Assembly (NCBI GenBank): GCA_016869275.1
Contig: VGEO01000025.1
Location: 1-35,685, forward strand
Source of the DNA: Alphaproteobacteria bacterium
GTDB taxonomy: Bacteria > Pseudomonadota > Alphaproteobacteria > SHVV01
DNA: 35,685 nt
Direction: 5' to 3'
In this document: positions 7,354 to 15,734 of the stretch, one piece after another
Layout: each line of letters starts with the position of its first letter
Numbering within the stretch: the stretch's first letter is position 1
Position numbers and translations under genes: made by a program
The notes under the pieces: generated by a model
The model's database searches: none
The model's input: only the letters and a program-made list of their open reading frames with translations
What the model was told of the DNA's origin: nothing

Positions 7354-8936
7354 ACCGCCTCGCCCTCGCGAAGATCGCCGCGCTCGTAGAGCTGGGCGCG
7401 GATGAGGTACTTCGGCACCTTGCCGTAACCCGACTTCGGTATTTCGTCCCAGAAGAAGATCCGCCGCGGATGTTTGTAACGCGCGAGCTTGTCGTCGAGG
7501 AAGCGCGCGAGATCGGCGGCATCGGCGGCGGCGCGCCGGTGGCGCACGACCACCGCGACCCCCGCCTCGCCCCATTTCGGGTCGGGCACGCCGAGCACCG
7601 CGACTTCCGAAACCGCCGGGTGGGTGAGCAAGACTTCCTCGACTTCGCGCGGGTAAACGTTGGCGCCGCCGGAAATGTACATGTCCGAGGCACGGCCGGT
7701 GATGTAGACGTAGCCGGCCTCGTCGACCCGGCCCAAATCGCCGGTGCGGAACCAGCCATCGCGAAACGATTTGGCGTTGGCCTCGGGATTACCGAAATAG
7801 CCTTTGAAGACGCCGAGGCCGCGGACGCAGATTTCGCCCTGTTCGCCCGGCGCGCGCGGCTTGCCGTCGAGATCGAAGATCGCGACTTCCATGCCGGTGC
7901 GCGGAATGCCGCAGCTCCCGACCCGCGCCAGCGGGCTCGCATCATCGGCGGTGTGGAGGTGGGGCGGCAGGTAGGTGATGCAGCCGGTGACTTCGCCCAT
8001 GCCGTAGTACTGGACCAGTACCGGTCCCAGCTTGGCGAGCGCGATCTTCTGATCGGCGCGATACATCGGCGCGCCGGCGTAGATCACGTGGCGAAGCGAG
8101 GAGTGATCGTAGCGATCAGCCGCGGGATGCTCGATCAGCATTTTGACGATGGTCGGAACCGTGAACATGTTGGTGATGCGGTGCTGCTCGACCAGCCGCC
8201 ACACCTCGTCCGGGTCGAACTTGGGCGATGCCAGCAGCACGGTCTTGGCGCCGCGCGCGACTTGCGGCGGGACGTGCGCACCGGCGCCATGCGAGAGCGG
8301 CGCAACGACGAGCGAGGCATCGTCGGCCGCGAGGCCCGGCATCAGGTCGGCCAGCATGTTGGTGACGACGTATCCCATTTGGCCGTGGGTGAGTTCCGCG
8401 CCCTTCGAGCGGCCGGTGGTGCCGGACGTGTAGAAGAGCCAAAGCGGGTCGTCGTAGGCAACCGGCTCCTCGCCGACCGCGGCGCCGGCATTGGACGCAA
8501 TCAAGGCCTCGTAGCCGATCTCGCCCGCGCGCGGCGCGCCGAACGCCAGGACGTGTTTCACGCCCGGCGCACCGGCCCGCGCAGCATCGACATGCGCTTC
8601 GTAGCCGGACCCATAGAAAACGGCGCGCGCGCCGGCATTCTCGGCGATGTAGGCGATCTCGCGCGGCACCAGCCGAAAGTTGCACGGCACCCATACCGCG
8701 CCCAGCTTGAAGGCGACCCACATGTGCTCGAACAATGCCGGGCAATTGGCGGCGACCACGAGCAGCCGGTCGCCCTTCGCGATGCCGAGCGCCCGCAATC
8801 CGGCAACCGCCGCATTGACGCGGTCGTCGACCTCGCGCCAGGTCCGGCGGAGGGAACCCTGAACCAAGGCTTCGCGCTCCGGATACAGCCGCGCCGTATC
8901 AGACAGTAAGCGGCCCAGATTCAACACGGTCGACAT
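7350..8936 (-). CDS. Acyl-CoA synthetase (AMP-forming, ANL superfamily)
   Basis: This 528-residue adenylate-forming ligase has the P-loop LFYTSGTTGRSKG (residues 168-179), YYGMGEVTG (A5 region), WFRTGDLG (A7), YITGRASDMYISGG (A8), NVYPREVEEVL and the C-terminal lysine region PKSGYGKVPKY (A10). It activates a carboxylic acid through acyl-AMP to acyl-CoA. The length and CNFRLVPREIAYI resemble the medium/long-chain fatty acid and aryl acid CoA ligases, but the substrate cannot be read from sequence. It is the first gene of a minus-strand unit with two PPC proteins and acuI. Translation starts at ATG 8936, downstream of a control region that carries inverted repeats. Confidence 0.9.
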   Translation of the reverse strand: MSTVLNLGRLLSDTARLYPEREALVQGSLRRTWREVDDRVNAAVAGLRALGIAKGDRLLVVAANCPALFEHMWVAFKLGAVWVPCNFRLVPREIAYIAENAGARAVFYGSGYEAHVDAARAGAPGVKHVLAFGAPRAGEIGYEALIASNAGAAVGEEPVAYDDPLWLFYTSGTTGRSKGAELTHGQMGYVVTNMLADLMPGLAADDASLVVAPLSHGAGAHVPPQVARGAKTVLLASPKFDPDEVWRLVEQHRITNMFTVPTIVKMLIEHPAADRYDHSSLRHVIYAGAPMYRADQKIALAKLGPVLVQYYGMGEVTGCITYLPPHLHTADDASPLARVGSCGIPRTGMEVAIFDLDGKPRAPGEQGEICVRGLGVFKGYFGNPEANAKSFRDGWFRTGDLGRVDEAGYVYITGRASDMYISGGANVYPREVEEVLLTHPAVSEVAVLGVPDPKWGEAGVAVVVRHRRAAADAADLARFLDDKLARYKHPRRIFFWDEIPKSGYGKVPKYLIRAQLYERGDLREGEAV

Positions 8937-9049
8937 GGCGGCCCTCAGTCACGCTTCGATAAACGCGTTTGCCGAGACATTTTCAAGCAACCCGGCCGGT
9001 AGCTCATCAGGCTGTGCATACAACCCCTGCGGGAATTCGATCGTAATCT

Positions 9050-9079
9050 CCCTATGGCGGTTCGGGTTCAGCCATAGGG
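9050..9079. repeat. Perfect 9-bp inverted repeat, operator-like
   Basis: CCCTATGGC at 9050-9058 and GCCATAGGG at 9071-9079 are exact reverse complements separated by 12 bases. The arm centres are 21 bp apart, about two helical turns, which suits a dimeric or tetrameric DNA-binding protein. An RNA hairpin with a 12-base loop is also possible, but no T-tract follows on either strand. It lies 114 bp upstream of the synthetase start and about 180 bp upstream of the regulator start. Confidence 0.55.
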
Positions 9080-9127
9080 CGATCTGTTTGTTCGGATATA
9101 GCGACTTCCACTGCCCGGTCATTAAGG

Positions 9128-9143
9128 TGTGACATTCATCACG
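9128..9143. promoter_or_regulatory. CRP/FNR-family-like palindrome
   Basis: TGTGA-CATTCA-TCACG matches the classical TGTGA-N6-TCACA half-site arrangement at nine of ten positions; the core GTGA-N6-TCAC is perfect. It lies between divergent promoters, 113 bp before the regulator start and 192 bp before the synthetase start. A Crp/Fnr-type regulator could act on either gene. A single short palindrome can arise by chance. Confidence 0.4.
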
Positions 9144-9255
9144 TTTGGCAGCGCAAGGCCGAACGGGCCAAGAACGAGAACTCCGGACAGGGGCCATTGT
9201 CTACCAATACCGCCGCGCGCAGCGTGCTCCCGGTCGATCGGGGGTCGGCTCCGGT

Positions 9256-9951
9256 ATGACGTCCGCGACCGAGCCGATCATCGACGTGATCGACGCCGAT
9301 CCCGTTAGCCGCCGCGCGATCGTCGCGCTGCTGGATACGGTCGCGATCCGCGCCCGCGAGTTCGCGACCGCCGCTGAGGCCCTCGCCGTGATCGGCCCCG
9401 GTCAACCGGGGTGCATAGTTGCCGCCATCGACTTGCCCAGTATGAGCGGGGTCGATCTTCAAGGCCGCCTCAGGGCAATGGGCGCCGCGCAACCGGTGAT
9501 CTTGTTGGTCGGCCACGCCGAGGTCGCAGCGACGGTTGCCGCGTTCAAAGCCGGAGCCTTCGAGGTCATCGCCAAGCCGTTTGCGGACCAAGCGCTGATC
9601 GAAGCGGTACAGCGCGCGATCGCCCTCGACGCGCGCCTCCGCCACGACCTCACCGCACGCAGTGACTACCTGGGGCGGATCGACAAGCTGACCGCCCGCG
9701 AACGCGACGTATTTGCGCTGCTGTTGAACGGCCTCACCAACCACAAAATCGGCGAGCGGCTCGGCATCACGCGCAAGACCGTGGAAATCCATCGTCTGCG
9801 CGTGATGCGAAAGCTCAGGGCCAAGAACTTCGCCGAACTCGTGCAAACCGCAGCCGTCCACCTCCGCGACGACAATCGAGTGCCGCCACCGGCCTCGGCC
9901 GGAAAGCCCCTCGCCGGCGGTCAGCGCAGCCGTTCGAGAATCGAGACGTAG
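9256..9951 (+). CDS. FixJ-family response regulator with a degenerate receiver domain
   Basis: This 231-residue protein has an N-terminal receiver (residues about 8-125) and a LuxR/GerE-type HTH (about 145-205: LTARERDVFALLLNG, NHKIGERLGITRKTVEIHRLRVMRK). The phospho-acceptor is present (Asp59 in AAIDLPSMSG), as is the lysine in IAKPF. The acidic pair is altered: D13-A14-D15-P16 stands where the 15 kb paralogue has E-D-D-P, so the metal-binding second acid is alanine. The usual Ser/Thr before GHA is valine (LLVGHAEV). Activity may therefore not depend on phosphorylation. ATG 9256 was chosen because the upstream extension lacks domain character. The 3' end overlaps the converging thiolase by 31 bp. 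No kinase gene adjoins it. Confidence 0.85.
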   Translation: MTSATEPIIDVIDADPVSRRAIVALLDTVAIRAREFATAAEALAVIGPGQPGCIVAAIDLPSMSGVDLQGRLRAMGAAQPVILLVGHAEVAATVAAFKAGAFEVIAKPFADQALIEAVQRAIALDARLRHDLTARSDYLGRIDKLTARERDVFALLLNGLTNHKIGERLGITRKTVEIHRLRVMRKLRAKNFAELVQTAAVHLRDDNRVPPPASAGKPLAGGQRSRSRIET

Positions 9952-11087
9952 TTCGCGACCGCCGATCCGCCCATGTTAAAGACCCCGGCGAGTTTGGGGC
10001 TCGCGTGCTGAACCCCGACCGCGGTTCCGGCGAGCTGCGACGCCGCCATCACGTGCATCGAAATGCCGGTCGCTCCGATCGGGTGGCCTTTGGACTTGAG
10101 ACCGCCGGAAAGATTGACGGGCAGGCGCCCGCCCGGCTCGGTCCAGCCCTCGTCGATCGCCCGCGCGCCTTCGCCTTCGGGCGTCAATCCCATCGCTTCA
10201 TACTCGAGCAGCTCGGCGATCGTGAAGCAGTCGTGGGTCTCGACCAACGACAAATCCGCGATCGAGACTCCGGCCGCGTCGAACGCGCGGCGCCACGCGA
10301 GGCGACCGCCCTCCATTTTCAAGATATCGCGCGCGCGCATCGGCAACAGGTCCTGGACGTGCTCGTGGGCGCGGAACATGATCGCTTTCTTCATCGCGAG
10401 CGCCGTTTCGACATCGGCCAGGACCACCGCCGCCGCGCCGTCGGAAATCATCGAGCAATCGGTGCGTTTGAGCGGCGGCACCACCATGGGATTCTTCTCG
10501 GACTCGTGGCGGCAAAACTCAAATCCCAAGTCCTTCTGCATGTGGGCGAGCGAGTTCTTGGCGCCGTTGCGGTGGTTCTTGGCCGCGATCCGCGCGATCG
10601 CATCCGACTTATCGCCATACCGTTGGTAGTACCGCTGCATCATCTGCGCGAACATGCCGGGGAAGGTGACGCCCTGGCTCGCTTCCTCTTTGACGTACGA
10701 ACATTTGGCGAGCGAGGCGGTGACGTCAGCGGTCGCCGTCGCCGTCATCTTTTCGACACCAACGGCCAGCACGATCCGAGCCCGTTTGGCATCGATCGCA
10801 TCGATCCCCTGGTAGATTGCGGCAGACCCGGTCGCGCACGCGTTCTCGACCCGGGTCGCCGGCGTGAAACGGAGCTTGGGGTCGAGCTGAAGGACGAGCG
10901 ACGCCGCAAACTCCTGCGGATCCATGCCGCCGTTGTAGAAGCCGAGATAGATCGCGTCGATGTCGGTGGCGGCGATCCCGGCATCAGCGATCGCTTCGGC
11001 GCCCGCGGCCTTGACCAACCCTTCGAGGTCGACATCGTCGAGCTTGCCGAAGCGGGTGTGGCCCCAGCCGATGATGCATGCGGTCAT
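9921..11087 (-). CDS. Thiolase (acetyl-CoA acetyltransferase / SCP2-thiolase-like)
   Basis: This 388-residue thiolase-superfamily protein has the nucleophilic cysteine at residue 84 (RVENACATGSAA), SDGAAAVVLAD, THDCFTIAELLEYE and the C-terminal NLSGGLKSKGHPIGATG, with the catalytic histidine in GHPIGATG. It fits the subfamily often annotated as acetyl-CoA acetyltransferase or lipid-transfer-protein-type thiolase, which acts in degradative cleavage of 3-ketoacyl-CoA. ATG 11087 (MTACIIGWGH) matches the family start and has AGAAAGG upstream; the longer open frame is not supported. It may work with the acyl-CoA synthetase nearby, although it is a separate transcription unit. Its tail overlaps the regulator's tail. 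Confidence 0.88.
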   Translation of the reverse strand: MTACIIGWGHTRFGKLDDVDLEGLVKAAGAEAIADAGIAATDIDAIYLGFYNGGMDPQEFAASLVLQLDPKLRFTPATRVENACATGSAAIYQGIDAIDAKRARIVLAVGVEKMTATATADVTASLAKCSYVKEEASQGVTFPGMFAQMMQRYYQRYGDKSDAIARIAAKNHRNGAKNSLAHMQKDLGFEFCRHESEKNPMVVPPLKRTDCSMISDGAAAVVLADVETALAMKKAIMFRAHEHVQDLLPMRARDILKMEGGRLAWRRAFDAAGVSIADLSLVETHDCFTIAELLEYEAMGLTPEGEGARAIDEGWTEPGGRLPVNLSGGLKSKGHPIGATGISMHVMAASQLAGTAVGVQHASPKLAGVFNMGGSAVANYVSILERLR

Positions 11088-11272
11088 GAAGTGCCTTTCT
11101 GTTAGCAGCGGCGGCACCAGGCAGGATACAGCAAGGTGCGGCCGGAGCGAATAAACGGCAACCCGTACAACCGGCGGCATCGGGGTATTTCCGGAGGACG
11201 CGTCCCCGCCAGTATCCCAGGCGCTAGGCCTCCCTCCCTTGAACGGGCATAATCCGGGCAGATCAAACGTAT

Positions 11273-11329
11273 CGCACTCCGCACGGTCGTCGCCCGAGAG
11301 GGGACGACCGCTGCGGTGCGAGTTTTTTC
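11273..11329 (+). terminator. Long GNRA-capped hairpin with T6 tract, terminator or attenuator
   Basis: The plus strand folds into a near-continuous stem of about 20 bp: CGCAC (11273-11277) with GTGCG (11316-11320), CGCA (11280-11283) with TGCG (11312-11315), CGGTCGTC (11284-11291) with GACGACCG (11303-11310), and CCC with GGG around a GAGA tetraloop (11296-11299). TTTTTT follows at 11323-11328. This is a textbook intrinsic terminator for plus-strand transcripts. No plus-strand gene lies upstream (the thiolase is divergent), and the kinase starts 10 bp later. It is therefore best read as an attenuator in the kinase leader or the end of a short untranslated RNA. Confidence 0.75.
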
Positions 11330-11338
11330 TACGAGAGT

Positions 11339-14300
11339 ATGCACGGTCCATCGACCCGCCCCGATCCGACGGCCGAGCGCGAGCGCCGCCTGACCGCTGC
11401 CTTTTTATCCCAGGCTAAGACCTCGGCGATTTTTTCGTTCCTGGTCACGCCGATCGTCGCCATCGAATTGTTTGACGACCATCTGGTTGGGTTCTCGGCG
11501 CTATGGGTCGCTGCCGTGATCAGCGTAAGCGGCCTACGGCTGGCAATCGCAACGTACTATTTACGCTTTCGCTCGGTGGACGGGGTGCCGCGCGTGGCGA
11601 TACGGATTCTCGAGTGGTCGGTTCCGATCTCTGGTTTCTTATGGGGCTTGGTTTCCCTCCATGAATTCATTTCGTCTGCCGCCCCAGCCGATTCCGACAA
11701 CCTTGTTTTCGCCGCTCTCGTGCTGGCCGTGGCAACGGGCCTACCGATCACCGTGACAGCCCGCCCACGCCTGGCAATGCTCGCCGCCGCGCTGACGCTC
11801 GGCCCCGGCGCATTCAATCTCCTATTCGGTACGCGTTTCGAGGTCGCCGCCGCCGTCCTCGCGATCGTGTGGTTGGGATTCGTCCAGCGGTTCGGTGCGC
11901 GGCTACATGCGGCGTTGCGCGGCGGCATCGAAATGGAAATCAAGAACGAAAGCTTGATCGAAGATCTGAAAGAAAAATCCGACGTGCTCGCCGTTCGCGA
12001 AGCCTATTTTCGCGCGCTCACCGAAGGCGCGAGCGACGTTGTCATGAACGTGGCGCCCGATGCCACCGTGCGCTATGCAAGTCCGTCGGCAAGTGCCACG
12101 CTCGGAATTCAACCGTCGGAGATCGTGGGTCGGCGTCTATTCGACATCGTTCACCCTGACGATGTCGATCGCGTTCGACAGGTCGTTTCGAATGCCGACC
12201 GTCGCCACGGTCCGATCGAATTGCGCCTCCGGAATCGCGACCGCGCGTGGCTTAGCCTCGAGACAACCTAGCGTGAAAGCGAAGATGCGGCGGTCAGCGG
12301 TTTTGTCGTTCATTTCCGCGACGTGACCGTGCGTCGACTCGCCGAACGCGAGGTCGAAATTGCCAACGAGCGGTTTTTCAAGTCGTTCAACGCCGCGCCA
12401 GTCGCGATGTCGATTACCAAGCTCGATGGCGGCATCGTTCATGCGGTCAACGACAAGTGGGTGAGGCTGTTCGGCGTCAAGCGCGAGCGGGTGGTGGGCC
12501 GAAGTACCGCCGAACTCGACCTTTGGGTTGAGCCAGTCGAGCGGCAGCGCGCGTACGACCGTCTGCAGCGGAAGGATTACGCACGCGATCTTGCCGCCGA
12601 TTTCAGAACGCCGGACGGCCGGATCATTCGCGCCCTCTGCGGGTTCGAGCGGACCGAAATCAACGGCGAAGCGATGGTGGTTACGGCAATCGTCGATGTA
12701 ACGCCGCTTCGCGATAGCGAAGACGAGCTCCGGCGCGCCAACGAACGCTTCTTCCGCACGTTCGAAGCGAGCCCGATCGTGACTGCGATCACGTTCGCAT
12801 CGACCCGTGTGCTGTTCGCAGTCAACGACAAGTGGTGCGAAACCTTCGGGTGGCCGCGCGACGAGGCGATCGGGCGTACGGCGAGCGATCTCGGGATCTG
12901 GATCGACCCCGAGGAACGCAGCCGCGTTGCGACGACACTCGACCGCGATGGCGAGGTTCGCAACGCGGAAGTGACGTTGCGCGACCGGAAGGGGTTAACG
13001 ATTCACGCCTTGCACTCGGCCGTCGCGATCGACATCGACGGCCAGCCGATGCTGCTCGGCGTAACGACCGATGTCAACGCGCTCAAGCAGGCCGAAAAGG
13101 AGCGCCGCGAGAGCGAAGCGCGTTTCCGCAACCTCGTCGAAGGGTCGATCGAAGGGATCGTCGTCCTCGACACCAATTGGAAGCCGTTGTTTGCCAACGA
13201 TGCGGTTGCCAAAATCCACGGCTTCGGTTCGGCCGCCGAGTACCTGGCGCTCGATTCGATCGTACCGCTCCTCGATCCCAGCGAAATACCGCGGCTGCGC
13301 GGGTACGCAGAAGCGCGGAAGCGCGGCGGCAGTGCGCCGGCGCGCTACGAATTTCGCGGCGTCCGTCGCGACGGCTCGCGCTGCTGGATCGACATCGCCG
13401 TGCAAGCAGTGCGCTGGCAGAAGCAGCCAGCGTTCCTATGCACCCTGTTCGAGATCACGGACCGAAAACGCGCGGAGGAGGCGCTACGCGCGAGCGAAGA
13501 GAAGTTTCGCGGCGTCGTCGAGGGTTCGCTCCAAGGAACCGTCGTCTTTGGCGACACCGGCGTCCTGTTCGCCAACCGCGCGTTCGCCGATATTTTCGGC
13601 TATTCGGTCGACGAAATCCGCGCCCTCGGGTCGCTCGACGCCGTGGTCGCCCCCGAAGACCGGACGAAAATACAAGCCTTGCGCGACGCCCGTTTGCGCG
13701 GCGACGTCGCCACCGCCCGTTACGAGTACCGCGGCCTGAAGAAGGACGGGTCGCGGCTGTGGGTGCCCGCAATGAGCAACCCGATCACTTGGGAGGGGAT
13801 CCGTGCCGTCCAGGTCGCGGCGATCGACATCACGTCGAGCAAGGAAGCCGAAGACGCCTTGCGCCAAGCGCAGAAGCTCGAAGCGATCGGCACGCTGACC
13901 GGCGGTATCGCGCACGAATTCAACAACTTGCTGATGGTAGTCACCGGTAACCTCGAGCTGCTGCGCGATCGCTACCGCGGGGATGCGTTCGCGCAGAAGC
14001 GAGTCGAGACCGCGCTCCGTGGTGCGAACCGGGGCGCCGATCTCACGCGCTACCTGCTCGCCTTTGCCCGCGAGCAGCCCGATCAGCGCCGGCCGACCGA
14101 TCTCGGCGCGCTTGCGCGCGGCACCGTCGAGATGCTGCAGTAGACCTTGCCCCACGGCATTGCGATCGCGATCGACGCCGAGAAACCATGGACGACGCTG
14201 GTCGACCAGATGCAGGCCGAGTCGTCGCTCCTCAATCTCGTCGTCAATGCCCGCGACGCCATGCCCGATGGCGGAACCATCGCCGGGTCGTCCGCGACAC

Positions 14301-15024
14301 GACGGTCGTCGAAGCGAGCGACGGTATTCCCGCCGGCGACTACGTGGTGGTCGCCGTCAGCGACACTGGCATCGGCACACCGCCCGAGACGTTGAACCAT
14401 GCCTTCGAGCCGTTCTTCACCACCAAAGAAGTCGGCGCCGGCACCGGTTTGGGCCTCTCGCTGGTCTACGGGTTTGTCAGCCAGGCGAACGGTTTCGCCC
14501 GCATCGCCAGCGAGGAGGGACGTGTAACGACGGTATCGCTCTACTTGCCGCGTTCGATCGAGCATGAGAACGCCAGCATGCCCCAGCTGGCGACCCTCGC
14601 GCCGGTGAAACCGACCGCCAGCAAGAGTCCCCCAAGTACCATGCGTGCCGTTCTGGTGGTCGAGGACGATCCCGACGTGCGTGAGACGGCTCGGGCCATA
14701 ATCGAAACGCTTGGCTTTCGGACGATTGCGGTCGCCGACGCGCAAACCGCGCTCGGCATCATCAAGCGGCGGACGCCGGTCGACGTCATGCTCACCGATC
14801 TCGGGATAACGGGAGACATGAACGGTTGGCAGTTGACGAAAGCAGCGCGCGGAATCGCGCCCGGGCTCAAGGTCGTGGTAGCGTCGGGCGATGAGTCGCA
14901 ATCGGCCGTTGCCGCAGCGGCATCGCCGCCGCTTCCGTTCTTGCGCAAGCCCTACAATAGCGACGAAGTCGCGCAGCGCATCCGCGAACTCATCGGGCCC
15001 GGCCGGACCCGCGGTCTCGACTAG
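11339..15024 (+). pseudogene. Hybrid sensor histidine kinase (membrane domain, five PAS, HisKA, HATPase, REC), interrupted
   Basis: Read through its lesions, this is one hybrid kinase of about 1,230 codons. Order: about six membrane helices (11399-11930); five PAS units (about 12000-12335, 12365-12710, 12745-13080, 13115-13465, 13490-13850); HisKA with the H-box GGIAHEFNNLL (His codon 13913-13915); HATPase with NLVVNARDAM, SDTGIG, FEPFFTTK and GTGLGLS; and a C-terminal receiver (Asp codon 14797-14799). Lesions: in-frame TAG at 12269-12271 (LETT*RESE), in-frame TAG at 14141-14143 (EMLQ*TLPH), and one missing base near 14284 (GGTIA then VVRDTTV). Each part is otherwise well conserved, so damage is recent or due to sequencing. 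Codon 17 bases after the first TAG continues in the same frame. The intact FixJ-type regulator follows after 18 bp. Confidence 0.85.
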
Positions 15025-15042
15025 TAAGAAAACGAGTAATCG

Positions 15043-15711
15043 ATGCCACCGGTAACGACACTTCAATCCTCGGCTACCGTTTTCATTGTCGAGGACGACC
15101 CCGAACTGCGCGACACCATGTGCGCAGTCGTCGAAGCGGTCGGGCTTACCCCCGAAGCCTACCGCTCGGGTACCGAGTTCCTCGACAAACTCGACGGCGG
15201 TCGCCCCGGCTGCATCGTCCTCGACGTCCGGCTTCCCGGCATGAGCGGTCTCGAGATCCAGCGCCGGCTCAAAGACCTCGGCAACACCCATCCGGTCGTG
15301 ATCGTGTCCGGTCATGCCGATGTCCCGACCGCGGTCAAGGCGATGAAGAACGGAGCCGTCGACCTGCTGCAGAAGCCATTCAGCAACCAGGCGCTGCTCG
15401 ACCTCGTACAACGTTGCATCGAAATCGACGCCCACGCGCGCAAGAACGAGTCGCGCCGACGCGTCTACCTCGCCCGCTACGATCAATTGACGGCGCGCGA
15501 GAAAGAGGTGATGGCGCTGTTGCTCGGCGGCGACTCAAACAAGAAAATCGCCAACAAGCTCAACATCAGCCCGAAAACGGTCGAGACCCACCGCGCCAAC
15601 GTCATGAGCAAGATGAAAGCGGCAAGCTTCGCCGACCTGGTCGAGACCGCGACGCTGTTTATCGAGAACGCGACGGCGCGGCCCCAACCGGTCGACGAGG
15701 CGAACGCTTAG
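15043..15711 (+). CDS. FixJ-family response regulator, canonical receiver plus LuxR HTH
   Basis: This 222-residue regulator has all receiver landmarks: E17-D18-D19, phospho-acceptor Asp61 in LDVRLPGMSG, Ser before GHAD, and the lysine in LQKPF. The HTH reads LTAREKEVMALLLGG, NKKIANKLNISPKTVETHRANVM. It starts 18 bp after the interrupted hybrid kinase and is its likely partner in a phosphorelay. It is clearly paralogous to the regulator at 9256-9951, sharing PGCIV, MSG, QALL/I, VQR, YL-R-D-LTARE and KTVE-HR, which suggests local duplication of a regulator. Target genes are unknown. Confidence 0.9.
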   Translation: MPPVTTLQSSATVFIVEDDPELRDTMCAVVEAVGLTPEAYRSGTEFLDKLDGGRPGCIVLDVRLPGMSGLEIQRRLKDLGNTHPVVIVSGHADVPTAVKAMKNGAVDLLQKPFSNQALLDLVQRCIEIDAHARKNESRRRVYLARYDQLTAREKEVMALLLGGDSNKKIANKLNISPKTVETHRANVMSKMKAASFADLVETATLFIENATARPQPVDEANA

Positions 15712-15734
15712 AGGCAGCCGCCGCGACGGCGACG

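Larger units (their letters stand above)
8937..9255. other. Divergent intergenic control region
   Basis: These 319 bases separate the acyl-CoA synthetase (minus) from the FixJ-like regulator (plus) and are visibly less GC-rich than the flanking genes. They hold a 9-bp perfect inverted repeat (9050-9079) and a CRP/FNR-like palindrome (9128-9143). A 57-codon minus-strand frame at 8949-9122 (MTGQWKSLYP..) has no clear ribosome site or homology and is not called as a gene. No convincing -35/-10 pair could be fixed by eye. Confidence 0.6.

Noticed and set aside
6624-8909. Plus-strand open frame of about 760 codons opposite the acyl-CoA synthetase and PPC genes
   Set aside because: The minus strand carries complete ANL motifs and overlapping starts; the plus frame has no domain and is a shadow.
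8949-9122. 57-codon minus-strand frame in the divergent control region (MTGQWKSLYP..)
   Set aside because: Composition is less shadow-like than most, but there is no ribosome site or recognised family, and the inverted repeat at 9050-9079 lies inside it. Kept as unproven.
12269-14143. Amber recoding (sense TAG) as an explanation for the kinase
   Set aside because: TAG is the normal terminator of several intact genes in the window, and the same gene also has a frameshift, which recoding cannot explain.
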